Under the pieces are notes generated by a model. It did no database searches. It was not told where the DNA came from and was given only the letters and a program-made list of their open reading frames with translations. Shown piece by piece: positions 47,038-56,021 of a stretch of DNA of 62,793 bases (positions are counted from its first letter, which is position 1; each line of letters starts with the position of its first letter). This DNA comes from Oscillospiraceae bacterium (lineage in GTDB: Bacteria > Bacillota > Clostridia > Oscillospirales > Oscillospiraceae). Made by a program: the position numbers and the translations under genes. The DNA is taken from NCBI GenBank assembly GCA_015068245.1, contig SVKU01000014.1:1-62793 (forward strand). Reading direction: 5' to 3'.

Positions 47038-48133
47038 CTTTTTTCCTCGCTTTCTCGTGTTTTCCTTTGGTTTTGCTGCCAAAAAGTTTGGTTTTTCCTG
47101 ATGCCCGTTTGCAGCTGGCGTCGTAAATGCTATCGGAAACCTTGTTTTTAATTCCCGAAAAACGCCACTTTCTGCGTTTCCACAGAAGCACGACCCATAC
47201 GGCTGCGGAAAGTATGGGAACAAGCATAAGCAGCAATATGGCAAGGTATTGGAACGCAAGCCGGGATTCGGTAAGACGTGCGGCATTTTCCCAATAGGGA
47301 TACACCACCGGTACCGTCTGCATGCTGCGGGTGGGCATGTTTTTCAAAACATTGTATTCATTTTCGATGGAAAACCTGTCTGTGTTTTCAATAAACAGGG
47401 CGTTGCTGTCGTAAGAACCAAGGACGTTTTTTACTGTATCCAGAGCAAATCCCGGAATAGGCTGGGGAAGAAGTGCTTCATAGCAGTGAGCCGTAGTGCC
47501 CTCGGCAAGCATATCAAATGCCATATATGCAACGGGACCCTTACCGGTTGCAAGGGCGTTGACCTCACTGTCATCAGCCTGAACAACTCCACAGATTATG
47601 TATGGCAGGCCGGAAATCTCGACCGTCATGCCAACGCAGTTGTTGGAACCAAACAGGTTCCATGCGGTCAGCTCATCGATGACGATAAGGTCGTGCATCA
47701 GGTCGCTCTCGGCAAAATAGGATCCGGATATAAGGCGCAGAGGGTGGAATTGGAACCAGTCACCACCGATACCGTAAACGGTGTTGGCGGAGGTTTTGCC
47801 GCCTGCTGTTGTAAGCGTAAGTGACTGAGAAACACTGTAGCAGTCCAGCCATGTGCGCTCTGCATAGCTGCCTTCCAACGATGCATCTGTCAGCTTTTTG
47901 TCTATATTGTATCGCAGTTCGGGAACACGGTCGGCTGTAAAACCTGCGTTGTATGTATAGAATACAGACACCTGACTGTAACCGCCGTCCTCAGACCAGC
48001 GCCGAGCCATTTGCTGATGGTCAAGGTCGTTGATTTGGCTGCGGCAGACAAGAAAGAGTATCAGTGAAATGATGATACATATAGCAGATATGCCGCAGAT
48101 AATCAAATGACGGAGTTTTATTCTGCCTTTCAT
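46964..48133 (-). CDS. Membrane protein resembling the MacB periplasmic core domain
   Basis: A 389-residue protein with an N-terminal transmembrane helix (about 9-30), an extracytoplasmic domain similar to MacB_PCD/FtsX-type permeases (YGIGGDWFQFHPLRLISGSYFAESD, VIDELTAWNLFGS, GLPYIICGVV), a second helix (about 318-340), and a very basic cytoplasmic tail. A complete MacB-type permease has four helices and an ATPase; both the extra helices and the ATPase are absent. It overlaps the propeller lipoprotein by 74 bases and follows the adaptor gene by three. Confidence 0.72.
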   Translation of the reverse strand: MKGRIKLRHLIICGISAICIIISLILFLVCRSQINDLDHQQMARRWSEDGGYSQVSVFYTYNAGFTADRVPELRYNIDKKLTDASLEGSYAERTWLDCYSVSQSLTLTTAGGKTSANTVYGIGGDWFQFHPLRLISGSYFAESDLMHDLIVIDELTAWNLFGSNNCVGMTVEISGLPYIICGVVQADDSEVNALATGKGPVAYMAFDMLAEGTTAHCYEALLPQPIPGFALDTVKNVLGSYDSNALFIENTDRFSIENEYNVLKNMPTRSMQTVPVVYPYWENAARLTESRLAFQYLAILLLMLVPILSAAVWVVLLWKRRKWRFSGIKNKVSDSIYDASCKRASGKTKLFGSKTKGKHEKARKKDEKTHKADKPAADADNASEPGSVQ

Positions 48134-48136
48134 GGT

Positions 48137-50350
48137 TTATTCCTCGCTGAGACGTACCTGCTGGCCGCCTTCGATGGGAGCGGTGGAGGATACGATAACG
48201 AATTCGGAATTTCCAAGACCGCTGACAGCGGAGCTTGTATCGTCGCTGGCCAGTACGGAAACGTCCAGACGCTTGGCTATGTAACGGTTGCCCAAAGGAC
48301 TGGACTTGGACTGGACAACGTAAACAAATTTACCTGCGGCGTCCTCACGAACTGCGCTGTTGGGAATTATGGCATCGTAGCTTTCGCTTTTCTGACCGAT
48401 TGAAATTGACAAGGTCTGACCGGGGATCACTTCCTCGCCCTCTACAGAAAATGTAAGGATTTTGTTTTGCCCCTGACTGTCACGGTCGGAAGTGATGGAA
48501 ACCAGAGTTATGTCCATGTTGCCGTAGCTCCAGTAGTTTGTAAGCTCGGCCTTGTCACCCATACTGACCTTTCTTGCCTGTTCGGCAGTGACGGTAAGGG
48601 TCATGGTGTAGCCTTTTTCTGCAACTTCTATGGTGGCAAGCTCCATGGAGGGGTCAGTCTTGTCGCCTGCAACCACGTTTACGGAAGTGACAGTTCCGTT
48701 ATATTTGGAAACTATCTGAACAGCGGAGGAGTCGGCAGTAAGTCTGTCTACTTCCGCCTGAGCTTCATCGATATCCTTTTTCTTTTGCAGAAGGTCAAGC
48801 TCTTCTTTGGCATCGGAGATATCTGCGCTTTCAATGGCGGCGGAAAGTGCCATCTGAGCATCGGTAACGGCATCGTCATAGGTGGACAGGTCTGATTCGG
48901 CAGCGGCAGCGTTTTTGAGTTTGTCCAGTTCTTCCTGAGCTTTGGTCAGGGCTGACTGGGCAGCGGAGTTGTTGTATTCTGCCTGAGTTTTGTTGTTGGT
49001 GGCCTGAGTCAAAGCCTGCTTTGCAGCAGTTATCTCGGGGGTATCCGTGGGCAGAGCGTTGTTGTATTGGATTGTTGCAAGGTTCAGATGCTCCTGTGCT
49101 TCCTTAACTGCCAACTCTGCGTCATTGTATTCTTCTGTGGCTCTGCGCAGGGATGAGTCAGACATTACAGCCTGTGCTTCGGAGAGAGATTCAAAAACCT
49201 TGTCGTATTCGTTGTTGCGATAGTCGATATCGTCCAAAGTAACTCTAATTGTATCCATCAGGGTACTCATATCAGAAATGCAGTCAACTATTTCGTTGGG
49301 CAGTGTGGTATAGTCATGGGCAGCAATATCGCTGTCGACTTTGCCAACACATATTTGAGCGCTGTCAATAACGCTAAGGCTGATGGGGGGCTGCTGATTG
49401 ATAACGTCCCAGCATGCGTTCTGCAAATACTCCAAATCTTCAGCGATATTGGAGTATGCTGTTTCTTCAAGCGTTTGTTCACCGGTTCGAGCTTCTTCAA
49501 GCGCAGTTCTGAGAGTTTCCTTGGAGGCATAAATACTGTCCTCGAGGGATTCAAGACTGTCACATGCAGTATCGTAAGCAGCTTTTGCTTCGTCATAGGT
49601 CATGCCAAGCGACTGTTCGATGTAAGCTTTATCATTGGTAGCTGTATCCAGCAATAGCTGAGCATTCTCCAACTGCTTTGTGGCTTCGTCAACCGGCTTT
49701 TTCAGAGCTTCCTGTTCGTCTGTCAGCTCACCCTGTACCCGTTCCAGATCTGCAGTTGCCTTTGTCAGAGTTAACTCAGCCTGTTCAAAGGCCAGTTTTG
49801 CGGCATCGGCCTGAGCTTTGGCAGAGTTATAGGCAGACTGTGCCTCGGTCAGAGCAGAGGCAGATGCACCACTGCCGTGGGTTAGAGTATAGTCTGAATA
49901 TGCCTTGTCTCTGGCGTTTTTTGCTTTAGCAAGAGCCTGCTGCGCACTTTGGACATTGGAGTCGGTTGCAGACACGTCCAGCAGAAAAGTCTCGTAGGCA
50001 TATTTTGCGGCATCGAGAGCGTCCGTGGCAGCTTTAAGCTCATCACTTTCTCTGTCAGCCAGAACAAACAGCACCTGACCTGCTGTGACCGTATCGCCTT
50101 CACGGACGGCCACAGACTGAACCTCACGGGTCTGATCGATGGTGACGTTATATACCTCGTTGGAGGAGACGGTACCTGTTCCCCTGATTTTGGCGGTAAT
50201 GGTGCCGGAATTGGGATACTGGGAGGATACCACCGGCAGGGAACGGTTCATAATAGTGTTGGAGAAAAAGGTAAGCAGCAGCATCACTGCAAGGAAAATG
50301 ATGATGGCGTTTTTGACCCATTCTCTTCTTTTTGTTTTCTCTTTTGTCAT
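48137..50350 (-). CDS. MacA/HlyD-like periplasmic adaptor with long coiled coil
   Basis: A 737-residue membrane-fusion protein: N-terminal transmembrane helix (about 13-34), first half of a lipoyl-like domain (IRGTGTVSSNEVYNVTIDQ...VREGDTVTAGQVLFVL), a coiled coil of nearly 400 residues, the second lipoyl half (VSKYNGTVTSVNVVAGDKT) and beta-barrel domains with an IPNSAVREDAAGKFVYVV end. MacA-like adaptors normally pair with exporters. The coiled coil is unusually long. It sits between sugar-type permeases and the MacB-like protein. Confidence 0.85.
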   Translation of the reverse strand: MTKEKTKRREWVKNAIIIFLAVMLLLTFFSNTIMNRSLPVVSSQYPNSGTITAKIRGTGTVSSNEVYNVTIDQTREVQSVAVREGDTVTAGQVLFVLADRESDELKAATDALDAAKYAYETFLLDVSATDSNVQSAQQALAKAKNARDKAYSDYTLTHGSGASASALTEAQSAYNSAKAQADAAKLAFEQAELTLTKATADLERVQGELTDEQEALKKPVDEATKQLENAQLLLDTATNDKAYIEQSLGMTYDEAKAAYDTACDSLESLEDSIYASKETLRTALEEARTGEQTLEETAYSNIAEDLEYLQNACWDVINQQPPISLSVIDSAQICVGKVDSDIAAHDYTTLPNEIVDCISDMSTLMDTIRVTLDDIDYRNNEYDKVFESLSEAQAVMSDSSLRRATEEYNDAELAVKEAQEHLNLATIQYNNALPTDTPEITAAKQALTQATNNKTQAEYNNSAAQSALTKAQEELDKLKNAAAAESDLSTYDDAVTDAQMALSAAIESADISDAKEELDLLQKKKDIDEAQAEVDRLTADSSAVQIVSKYNGTVTSVNVVAGDKTDPSMELATIEVAEKGYTMTLTVTAEQARKVSMGDKAELTNYWSYGNMDITLVSITSDRDSQGQNKILTFSVEGEEVIPGQTLSISIGQKSESYDAIIPNSAVREDAAGKFVYVVQSKSSPLGNRYIAKRLDVSVLASDDTSSAVSGLGNSEFVIVSSTAPIEGGQQVRLSEE

Positions 50351-50378
50351 GGCACAAAACCTCTCAATCGCTCAGACG

Positions 50379-51305
50379 TCAACCTTTGACGCCGCCGGAG
50401 TATGTAATACCTTCAACGAGATATTCCTCGCCGAAAAGGAAAATCAGCAACGTGGGGATAAGATAAATGGAAGCTACAGCGAAGGCAAGTCCTACCTCGC
50501 CGGAATTGATCTTTGAAAGATAAACCGAAAGGGGATGCAGTTCTTCGTTAGCCAGCAGGATAAGCGGCTGCTCGACCATGTTCCAGTAGTCGATAAAAAC
50601 CAAAATGGCAACGGAAGCAAGAGCGCTGCTGCACAGAGGCAGACATATTTTGCGGAACATGGCCCAATGACCTGCACCGTCCAGCTTGGCGGCTTCCAGA
50701 TAGGCGTATGGTATCCTGCGCATATACTTGGTGAGTATAAATACGGAAAACGGGGCAAAGATTCCCGGCAGCCATATGGCCCATCGGGTGTCCAGAGTGC
50801 CAAGCCAGTCGGCAACAAGGTAGTTTGGAACCAGTGTTACCTGATATGGCATAAGCATCAGGATAACATATAAGAAAAACATCAGGTTTTTCAGCCGGCC
50901 TTTGAAAAACGCAAAGCTGTAACTGGCAAAGGCGGCGATCAACACCTGAAACACAACTATGGGAACCACAAATATTACCGAGTTCCAGAATTTCAGCAGA
51001 TATTCGGGACTTTTTATAAGCACTGTTGTATATTGCTCCAGACTGACCATATCCGGAATGAGCTTCAGGTTGACTGTTTCACCGATATAACTGGTCACGG
51101 CCGTGTTGGTGTTGCCCCAACCCATAGAGGAAGATGCGGTGGCATCGCCGAAAACAGAGCCGTAATTTGCAGTTATCTCTTTTTGCGTCATGAACGAGTT
51201 TGCCAAAGTGAGTACAGTGGGCATCAGAAAGCCGATGGCAAACACGGCTGCAATAAATGTCAGAAGTATGATGCTTAGCCGACGGCGGATATTGAATCGT
51301 TTCAT
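50379..51305 (-). CDS. ABC sugar-type permease, MalG/UgpE-like
   Basis: A 308-residue inner-membrane permease with six predicted helices and the cytoplasmic EAA loop (YLEAAKLDGAGHWAMFRKICLPL) that docks an ATPase. The C terminus EEYLVEGITYSGGVKG is typical of MalG-like proteins. The first extracellular loop is longer than usual (about residues 35-85). It overlaps the upstream permease by four bases (ATGA). AAAGGA precedes ATG 51305. Confidence 0.92.
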   Translation of the reverse strand: MKRFNIRRRLSIILLTFIAAVFAIGFLMPTVLTLANSFMTQKEITANYGSVFGDATASSSMGWGNTNTAVTSYIGETVNLKLIPDMVSLEQYTTVLIKSPEYLLKFWNSVIFVVPIVVFQVLIAAFASYSFAFFKGRLKNLMFFLYVILMLMPYQVTLVPNYLVADWLGTLDTRWAIWLPGIFAPFSVFILTKYMRRIPYAYLEAAKLDGAGHWAMFRKICLPLCSSALASVAILVFIDYWNMVEQPLILLANEELHPLSVYLSKINSGEVGLAFAVASIYLIPTLLIFLFGEEYLVEGITYSGGVKG

Positions 51306-52189
51306 CCTTCGATATCCTTTCCGGCCTTGTTGTCCACGATGAACATTATGCCTATTAGAATTACCACAACGATGCACATGAGTATGGCTGCGGTGGACAG
51401 CTTCTGGTAGTCAAGACTTCTGAACATGTTGTTCATAAAGTGCTGCAGCAGATAAAGGTCGCCGTATGGGTAGTCACCCGTAAGCAGGTAAACCTCACGG
51501 AACACCTTGAATGAGTTTATCAAAGACAGAATGGTAACAAAAACTATGCTGGAAACCAGATAGGGAAGTTTTATGTACCAGAATTTTTTGATTGAGCCTG
51601 CGCCCTCAAGGGTGGACATTTCAAGAATATCGTTTGGAATGTTGTTCAGAGCCGCCATGAAAAGTATCATGTTATAGCCCAGGTTTTTCCAAAGGAACAG
51701 AATGATTATTACGTAACGGCTGTATTCGGATTTCAGCCAGTCTATCTGCTCGACACCGAAATTTGCCAGCAACAGATTGACAACACCGTTTTGGTCGAAG
51801 AACACACGCCATATAAGCACGATTGATGCCACCGGTACCATCATGGGACAAAGGAAAAAAGTTCGGAACTGGCTGCGGCAGGGGATTTTGCAATCCAACA
51901 GCAGGGCAAGGAAAAGACCAAGAATCACAGCCAGAGGAACAGCTATACCCGAGAATACAGCAGTGTTCTTTGCGGCGGTCTGAAAAGCCTGGTTGCCTAT
52001 GATCGCAACGAAATTTTCAAGCCCAACGAAGTCCTTGGCAACGGGGTTGTTTACAAGCGAATAAAAGATGACAACGCCAAAGGGAATAACAAAGAATATG
52101 AGAACGCCTATAAGGCTGGGAGCCAAAAAGGCTGCAGATACAAAATGGTCTTTTATGCTGTTGTTTGCCCGGTGGAAAAATGATTTCAT
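51302..52189 (-). CDS. ABC sugar-type permease, MalF/UgpA-like
   Basis: A 295-residue permease with six helices and the EAA-type loop DILEMSTLEGAGSIKKFWYIKLPYL. Such proteins pair with a MalG-like permease and a MalK/MsmK/UgpC ATPase. The start is probably ATG 52189, eleven bases from AAAGGA; ATG 52198 is only two bases from it. First gene of the operon that ends with the propeller lipoprotein. I saw no convincing consensus promoter in the 108-base upstream gap to exoIII. Confidence 0.92.
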   Translation of the reverse strand: MKSFFHRANNSIKDHFVSAAFLAPSLIGVLIFFVIPFGVVIFYSLVNNPVAKDFVGLENFVAIIGNQAFQTAAKNTAVFSGIAVPLAVILGLFLALLLDCKIPCRSQFRTFFLCPMMVPVASIVLIWRVFFDQNGVVNLLLANFGVEQIDWLKSEYSRYVIIILFLWKNLGYNMILFMAALNNIPNDILEMSTLEGAGSIKKFWYIKLPYLVSSIVFVTILSLINSFKVFREVYLLTGDYPYGDLYLLQHFMNNMFRSLDYQKLSTAAILMCIVVVILIGIMFIVDNKAGKDIEG

Positions 52190-52297
52190 TATGACCATTT
52201 CCTTTCTGAGTGTTCCTTATACTTTTAGACGGATTACAGTAATTGTTGTTCCGGTAAATCACACGCAAAAATCTAAAAAAATCCAATTTTGACAGCG

Positions 52298-53053
52298 CTA
52301 AATATCAAGCTCTATGCTTACAGGGCAATGATCGGAACCAAAGATGTCACTGTGGATAGAGACCTGCATAAGCTTGTCTGCAAGCCTGTCTGATATTACA
52401 TGATAGTCAATGCGCCATCCCGCGTTTTTCTCACGGGCGTGGAATCTGTATGACCACCATGAATAGGCACCTTCAACGTCGGGATAAAGATAACGGAAGC
52501 TGTCGGTAAAACCGCTGTCAAGAAGCGCAGAAAACTTCTCACGTTCTTCGTCGGTAAATCCGGGATTTTTACGGTTGGTTTTGGGATTTTTAAGGTCTAT
52601 TTCCCGATGTGCCACGTTCAGGTCACCGCAGGCAATAACAGGTTTGATTTTGTCAAGCTCAATGAGATATTCGCGGAATCTGTCGTCCCACTGCATGCGG
52701 GTATCAAGACGTTTCAAACCGTCCTGAGAGTTTGGAGTGTAGCAGGTGACAAGATAGAAGTTTTCATACTCAAGGGTAAGCACACGCCCCTCGCTGTCAA
52801 GTTCGGGGAAGCCGATACCATATGTTACAGACAAAGGCTCGTGCTTGGTAAACACAGCTGTACCGGAATAGCCTTTCTTTTCGGCATAGTTCCAGTAGGT
52901 GTGATATCCGGGCAGTACAAGGTCAAGCTGGCCTTCCTGCATTTTGGTTTCCTGCAGGCAGAAAAAGTCGGCGTCCAGAGCATTGAAGGAATCTAAAAAT
53001 CCTTTACCCATCACTGCCCGCAGACCGTTGACATTCCATGAAACAAATCTCAT
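52298..53053 (-). CDS. Exodeoxyribonuclease III / AP endonuclease
   Basis: A 251-residue EEP-superfamily nuclease of the ExoA/XthA type, acting on abasic sites and 3' ends. Conserved motifs: SWNVNGLRA, LQETKMQEGQL, YSGTAVFTK, CGDLNVAH, SWWSYRFHAREKNAGWRIDYHV and SDHCPVSIEL. All active-site residues (N, E, D, N, D, H) are present. Single gene, with its own promoter at 53085-53113. Confidence 0.95.
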   Translation of the reverse strand: MRFVSWNVNGLRAVMGKGFLDSFNALDADFFCLQETKMQEGQLDLVLPGYHTYWNYAEKKGYSGTAVFTKHEPLSVTYGIGFPELDSEGRVLTLEYENFYLVTCYTPNSQDGLKRLDTRMQWDDRFREYLIELDKIKPVIACGDLNVAHREIDLKNPKTNRKNPGFTDEEREKFSALLDSGFTDSFRYLYPDVEGAYSWWSYRFHAREKNAGWRIDYHVISDRLADKLMQVSIHSDIFGSDHCPVSIELDI

Positions 53054-53084
53054 AATATGACCTCCATAGTAAGGTTCAATTCAC

Positions 53085-53113
53085 ATTATATAGTATAGCG
53101 TTAAGGAAAACAA
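53085..53113 (-). promoter_or_regulatory. Promoter of the exonuclease III gene
   Basis: Minus-strand TTGTTT (53108-53113), 17-base spacer, TATAAT (53085-53090). Confidence 0.6.
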
Positions 53114-53200
53114 TACAATATATATTAAGAATTGTTTAATTTTGTGAAAGATTTGTGGCATAACGAAAAGCAATAAAACCATTCATATTTTGTATGATAA

Positions 53201-53229
53201 TTGAAACATCGAATTTGGTGTGTTATAAT
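53201..53229 (+). promoter_or_regulatory. murT promoter producing a leaderless mRNA
   Basis: TTGAAA (53201-53206), 17-base spacer, TATAAT (53224-53229). The murT ATG begins at 53236, seven bases after the -10 element, where transcription normally starts. No Shine-Dalgarno can fit. Confidence 0.8.
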
Positions 53230-53235
53230 TAAAGC

Positions 53236-54606
53236 ATGAAAATTTTAAACTTTATTTCTGTTTCACTTTGTCGGCTCAGCCGCTTTGCCATAAGGAAGCT
53301 GGGCAGAGGTGGCACCGATCTTCCCGGCAGGATAGCGTTGAAGGTCAATCCCAACATTTTAAGGGAAATGTCGAAGGGAGTTAAGACTATTATTGTTACC
53401 GGAACCAACGGTAAAACCACGACCTCACGCATGATCGAACAATGCCTGAAAGATTCCGGTAAATCCTATCTGGCAAACAAATCCGGCGCAAACCTGTTTT
53501 CCGGTATTACAGCAGACTTTGCTCAAAACTGTTCGCTTACCGGTAAATGCAAACGAGAATATGCCGTTATCGAGTGCGATGAGGCTGCGTTCAAAACAGT
53601 CAGCCTGCATACCGATCCGTACTGTGTTGTGGTAACAAACGTATTCAGCGATCAGCTCGACCGCTATGGAGACATTCTTACCACACTCGAGAGCATTAAG
53701 ATTGGCTGCAAAAACAGCAAAAACGCTGTTTTGTGCTTAAATGCAGACTGCTCGCTGACAACCTCCATAGTTGCTGAAGTGGAAAACAAATGCGTATTCT
53801 ATGGCATCGACTGCGAGGTTTATAAGACAAGGGTGGAGGAAGTTTCCGATGCACCCGACTGCCTGCGCTGCGGTCATGCGTATGAATACGGCCATGTAAC
53901 ATTCGGCCACCTTGGCAGCTGGAGCTGCCCTGAATGCGGATACCGCCGTCCAGACCCGGATGTTGCTGTTACAAGTGTATTGGAAAGCGACAGCAGCCAT
54001 TCGTCTGTTGAGATGAATGTATCGGGCGAAACACGTCGGGTAAACATATGCCTGCCCGGTGCCTACAATATTTATAATGCTGCTGCAGCCGTTGCTGTGG
54101 GACATGCCTGCGGGCTTGAACCCTCCGTTGTGGACGCTGCTATGGAGAGCTTTGAATGTGGCTTTGGCAGAATGGAAAAGTTTGATATCCCCGATACAGA
54201 TATCAGAATGATCCTTATAAAGAACACTGCCGGGTGCAATCAGGTGCTTAACTTCCTGACTGATATGACGGAACCGTCTTTGTTCGTTATCGGACTGAAC
54301 GACAGGGTCAACGATGGCAGAGATATTTCCTGGATCAATGATGTAAATTTTGAACGACTTACCGAAATGGGCGAAATGCTTACAGGAGTGTATGTTACAG
54401 GCATTCGTGCCGATGATATGGCAGAAAGACTTAAAAAAGCCGGTATTGATGAAAGCATGATAAAGGTATTCGATGATTATGACAGGCTTATAGACGCCGT
54501 TACATCTGCAAACACACCCGTTTATATCATGCCGAACTATACCTGCATGATGGATCTGCGGGGAAAAATCGCCAAAAGATTCAATCTTAAAAGTTTTTGG
54601 GAATAA
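53236..54606 (+). CDS. murT: Lipid II isoglutaminyl synthase, MurT subunit
   Basis: MurT is the Mur-ligase-like subunit that, with the glutaminase GatD, amidates D-Glu of lipid II. The 456-residue product has the N-terminal KLGRGGTDLPGRIALKVNP motif, P-loop TGTNGKTT (55-62), a Cys4 zinc ribbon (C209, C212, C231, C234) specific to MurT, and the C-terminal DUF1727 part (INDVNFERL). GatD is normally encoded next door but is absent here: a terminator and a minus-strand gene follow. The N terminus matches known MurTs, so the leaderless start is credible. Confidence 0.93.
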   Translation: MKILNFISVSLCRLSRFAIRKLGRGGTDLPGRIALKVNPNILREMSKGVKTIIVTGTNGKTTTSRMIEQCLKDSGKSYLANKSGANLFSGITADFAQNCSLTGKCKREYAVIECDEAAFKTVSLHTDPYCVVVTNVFSDQLDRYGDILTTLESIKIGCKNSKNAVLCLNADCSLTTSIVAEVENKCVFYGIDCEVYKTRVEEVSDAPDCLRCGHAYEYGHVTFGHLGSWSCPECGYRRPDPDVAVTSVLESDSSHSSVEMNVSGETRRVNICLPGAYNIYNAAAAVAVGHACGLEPSVVDAAMESFECGFGRMEKFDIPDTDIRMILIKNTAGCNQVLNFLTDMTEPSLFVIGLNDRVNDGRDISWINDVNFERLTEMGEMLTGVYVTGIRADDMAERLKKAGIDESMIKVFDDYDRLIDAVTSANTPVYIMPNYTCMMDLRGKIAKRFNLKSFWE

Positions 54607-54610
54607 ACAA

Positions 54611-54643
54611 AAAGCTGTCATCCTCAAAAGGGATGACAGCTTT
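54611..54643. terminator. Terminator between murT and the converging gene
   Basis: AAAGCTGTCATCC (54611-54623) pairs with GGATGACAGCTTT (54631-54643). Confidence 0.9.
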
Positions 54644-54649
54644 GGCATT

Positions 54650-55792
54650 TTAAAACGGTTCGGTAGTCAGCTTGATGTCGATAAAGTCTCCGCCGTAATA
54701 CCGAACAAACTTGACCAGATAGGATACACCGGTTGATTTTGGGGAGGGCATGAAAACAGACACGCTGCCTTCGTAATCGGTTATTTTGAAATCACCCACA
54801 GCATTGACTGTGTTCGACCATACCTTGAAGCCGTATTGAGAAAGAGCATCAACAGCTTCGTCGGTGGCATTTTTTGCCACAACCAGCATGGTCTTGGAGT
54901 TGGTCATTCCGTCCAGAAGCTCGTTGAAACGAGCCGCAGTTTCGAGAGCGTGCCCCACATCGGTAAGATCCAGCTCCATGGCTATTGGATATCCTGCACA
55001 GATGATGGCTCTGACTGTGTTGTCGCTTCCGTACAACGAATCTGCATCATATGTAAAAACCGCAGGCGTGTTGCCCAGAGAAGCGGCAACTGTTTTGAAG
55101 CTGCCGCCGGGCAAAAACAGAGCGACGTCCGGTACGGTTATGGGATCTGATTCGGGAGGAGCATCGGGTGGAGGCTCGTGATGATCGGGAGATTCCGTCA
55201 CAGGAGAGGACACTTCGGGGGAAGGAGAAACGTCAGGGGAAGGGCTTGGTTCCACAGAGGGTGTCGGTGAGGGTTCTGAAAGATACTGTGAAACACGGTA
55301 TTCAACCAGTGTTTTTGACTGGGTTATAAACTTGTCATTGTCGTAAACTTCATTGCCGCTGGTAAGCCTGATGATGGGATATCCGCCGCTGCCTTCAAGG
55401 AGGCTGCAGCCAAGACTAAAATAAGATGAGACATAGAACACAGGCACATAAACGGAACCGCTGCGGGAAAGAGCGGCAGTGCTTTCGGTGTTGCCGTTGA
55501 AGTCGGTAACCGTTCCTGCGCTGATATCAAAAGTAAGACGGTGGTCAATGTTGTACATTGCAAGGACATTCTGAGAACTGTCGTAAATAGAAAAGACGTT
55601 CAGTACATCGGAATCAAAGGCTGAGTATGGAACATACAGCTGGTTGTTGTAGTAAAAGGGAACAGCACCGCCGGTAAGAGTTACGGGGATAGAGTCGTCG
55701 ACAGCAATGAACCAGATATCTGCAGCCAATGCGGGCACACACACAGCGGCTATCAATAAAACTATAAGAAAAAAGCAAAGTATGCGTTTCAT
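54650..55792 (-). CDS. Secreted protein with copper-amine-oxidase-N-like domain and Pro/Ser linker
   Basis: A 380-residue exported protein: signal peptide (about 1-22), a beta-rich domain like the copper amine oxidase N-terminal/stalk repeat (NQLYVPYSAFDSDVLNVF, SGSVYVPVFYVSSYFSLGC), a Pro/Ser/Glu linker (about 170-225), and a C-terminal domain resembling a degenerate polysaccharide-deacetylase barrel (GYPIAMELDLTDVG, KVWSNTVNAVG). Metal ligands of active deacetylases are not evident. Function unknown; probably wall-associated. Start ATG 55792 has GGAGA six bases upstream. Confidence 0.72.
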   Translation of the reverse strand: MKRILCFFLIVLLIAAVCVPALAADIWFIAVDDSIPVTLTGGAVPFYYNNQLYVPYSAFDSDVLNVFSIYDSSQNVLAMYNIDHRLTFDISAGTVTDFNGNTESTAALSRSGSVYVPVFYVSSYFSLGCSLLEGSGGYPIIRLTSGNEVYDNDKFITQSKTLVEYRVSQYLSEPSPTPSVEPSPSPDVSPSPEVSSPVTESPDHHEPPPDAPPESDPITVPDVALFLPGGSFKTVAASLGNTPAVFTYDADSLYGSDNTVRAIICAGYPIAMELDLTDVGHALETAARFNELLDGMTNSKTMLVVAKNATDEAVDALSQYGFKVWSNTVNAVGDFKITDYEGSVSVFMPSPKSTGVSYLVKFVRYYGGDFIDIKLTTEPF

Positions 55793-55950
55793 GATCGTCT
55801 CCAAACAGGTTGTGTTTATCAAAAATATTTTACAACAATTCGACGCATTTGGCAATATGTCAGGTGCCGGTTGCAGTATATGGAGTGTTTTCTGTGACAG
55901 TAAGAACAAATGGTTTTGGCGACAAAAAGAATATTTGTACCAAATAACTA

Positions 55951-55978
55951 TTGTACAATTTCCTGAAAGTGGTATAAT
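55951..55978 (+). promoter_or_regulatory. ilvE promoter
   Basis: TTGTAC (55951-55956), 16-base spacer, TATAAT (55973-55978). The 230-base region upstream of ilvE contains no recognisable T-box or riboswitch. Confidence 0.7.
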
Positions 55979-56021
55979 TATGCTGTTATTTTAATATTTA
56001 ATCAGATAAGGAGTAGCCGCA

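Noticed and set aside
55793-56021. Possible T-box or other amino-acid riboswitch before ilvE
   Set aside because: I found no T-box sequence, specifier stem or antiterminator. Only 44 bases lie between the -10 element and the ATG.
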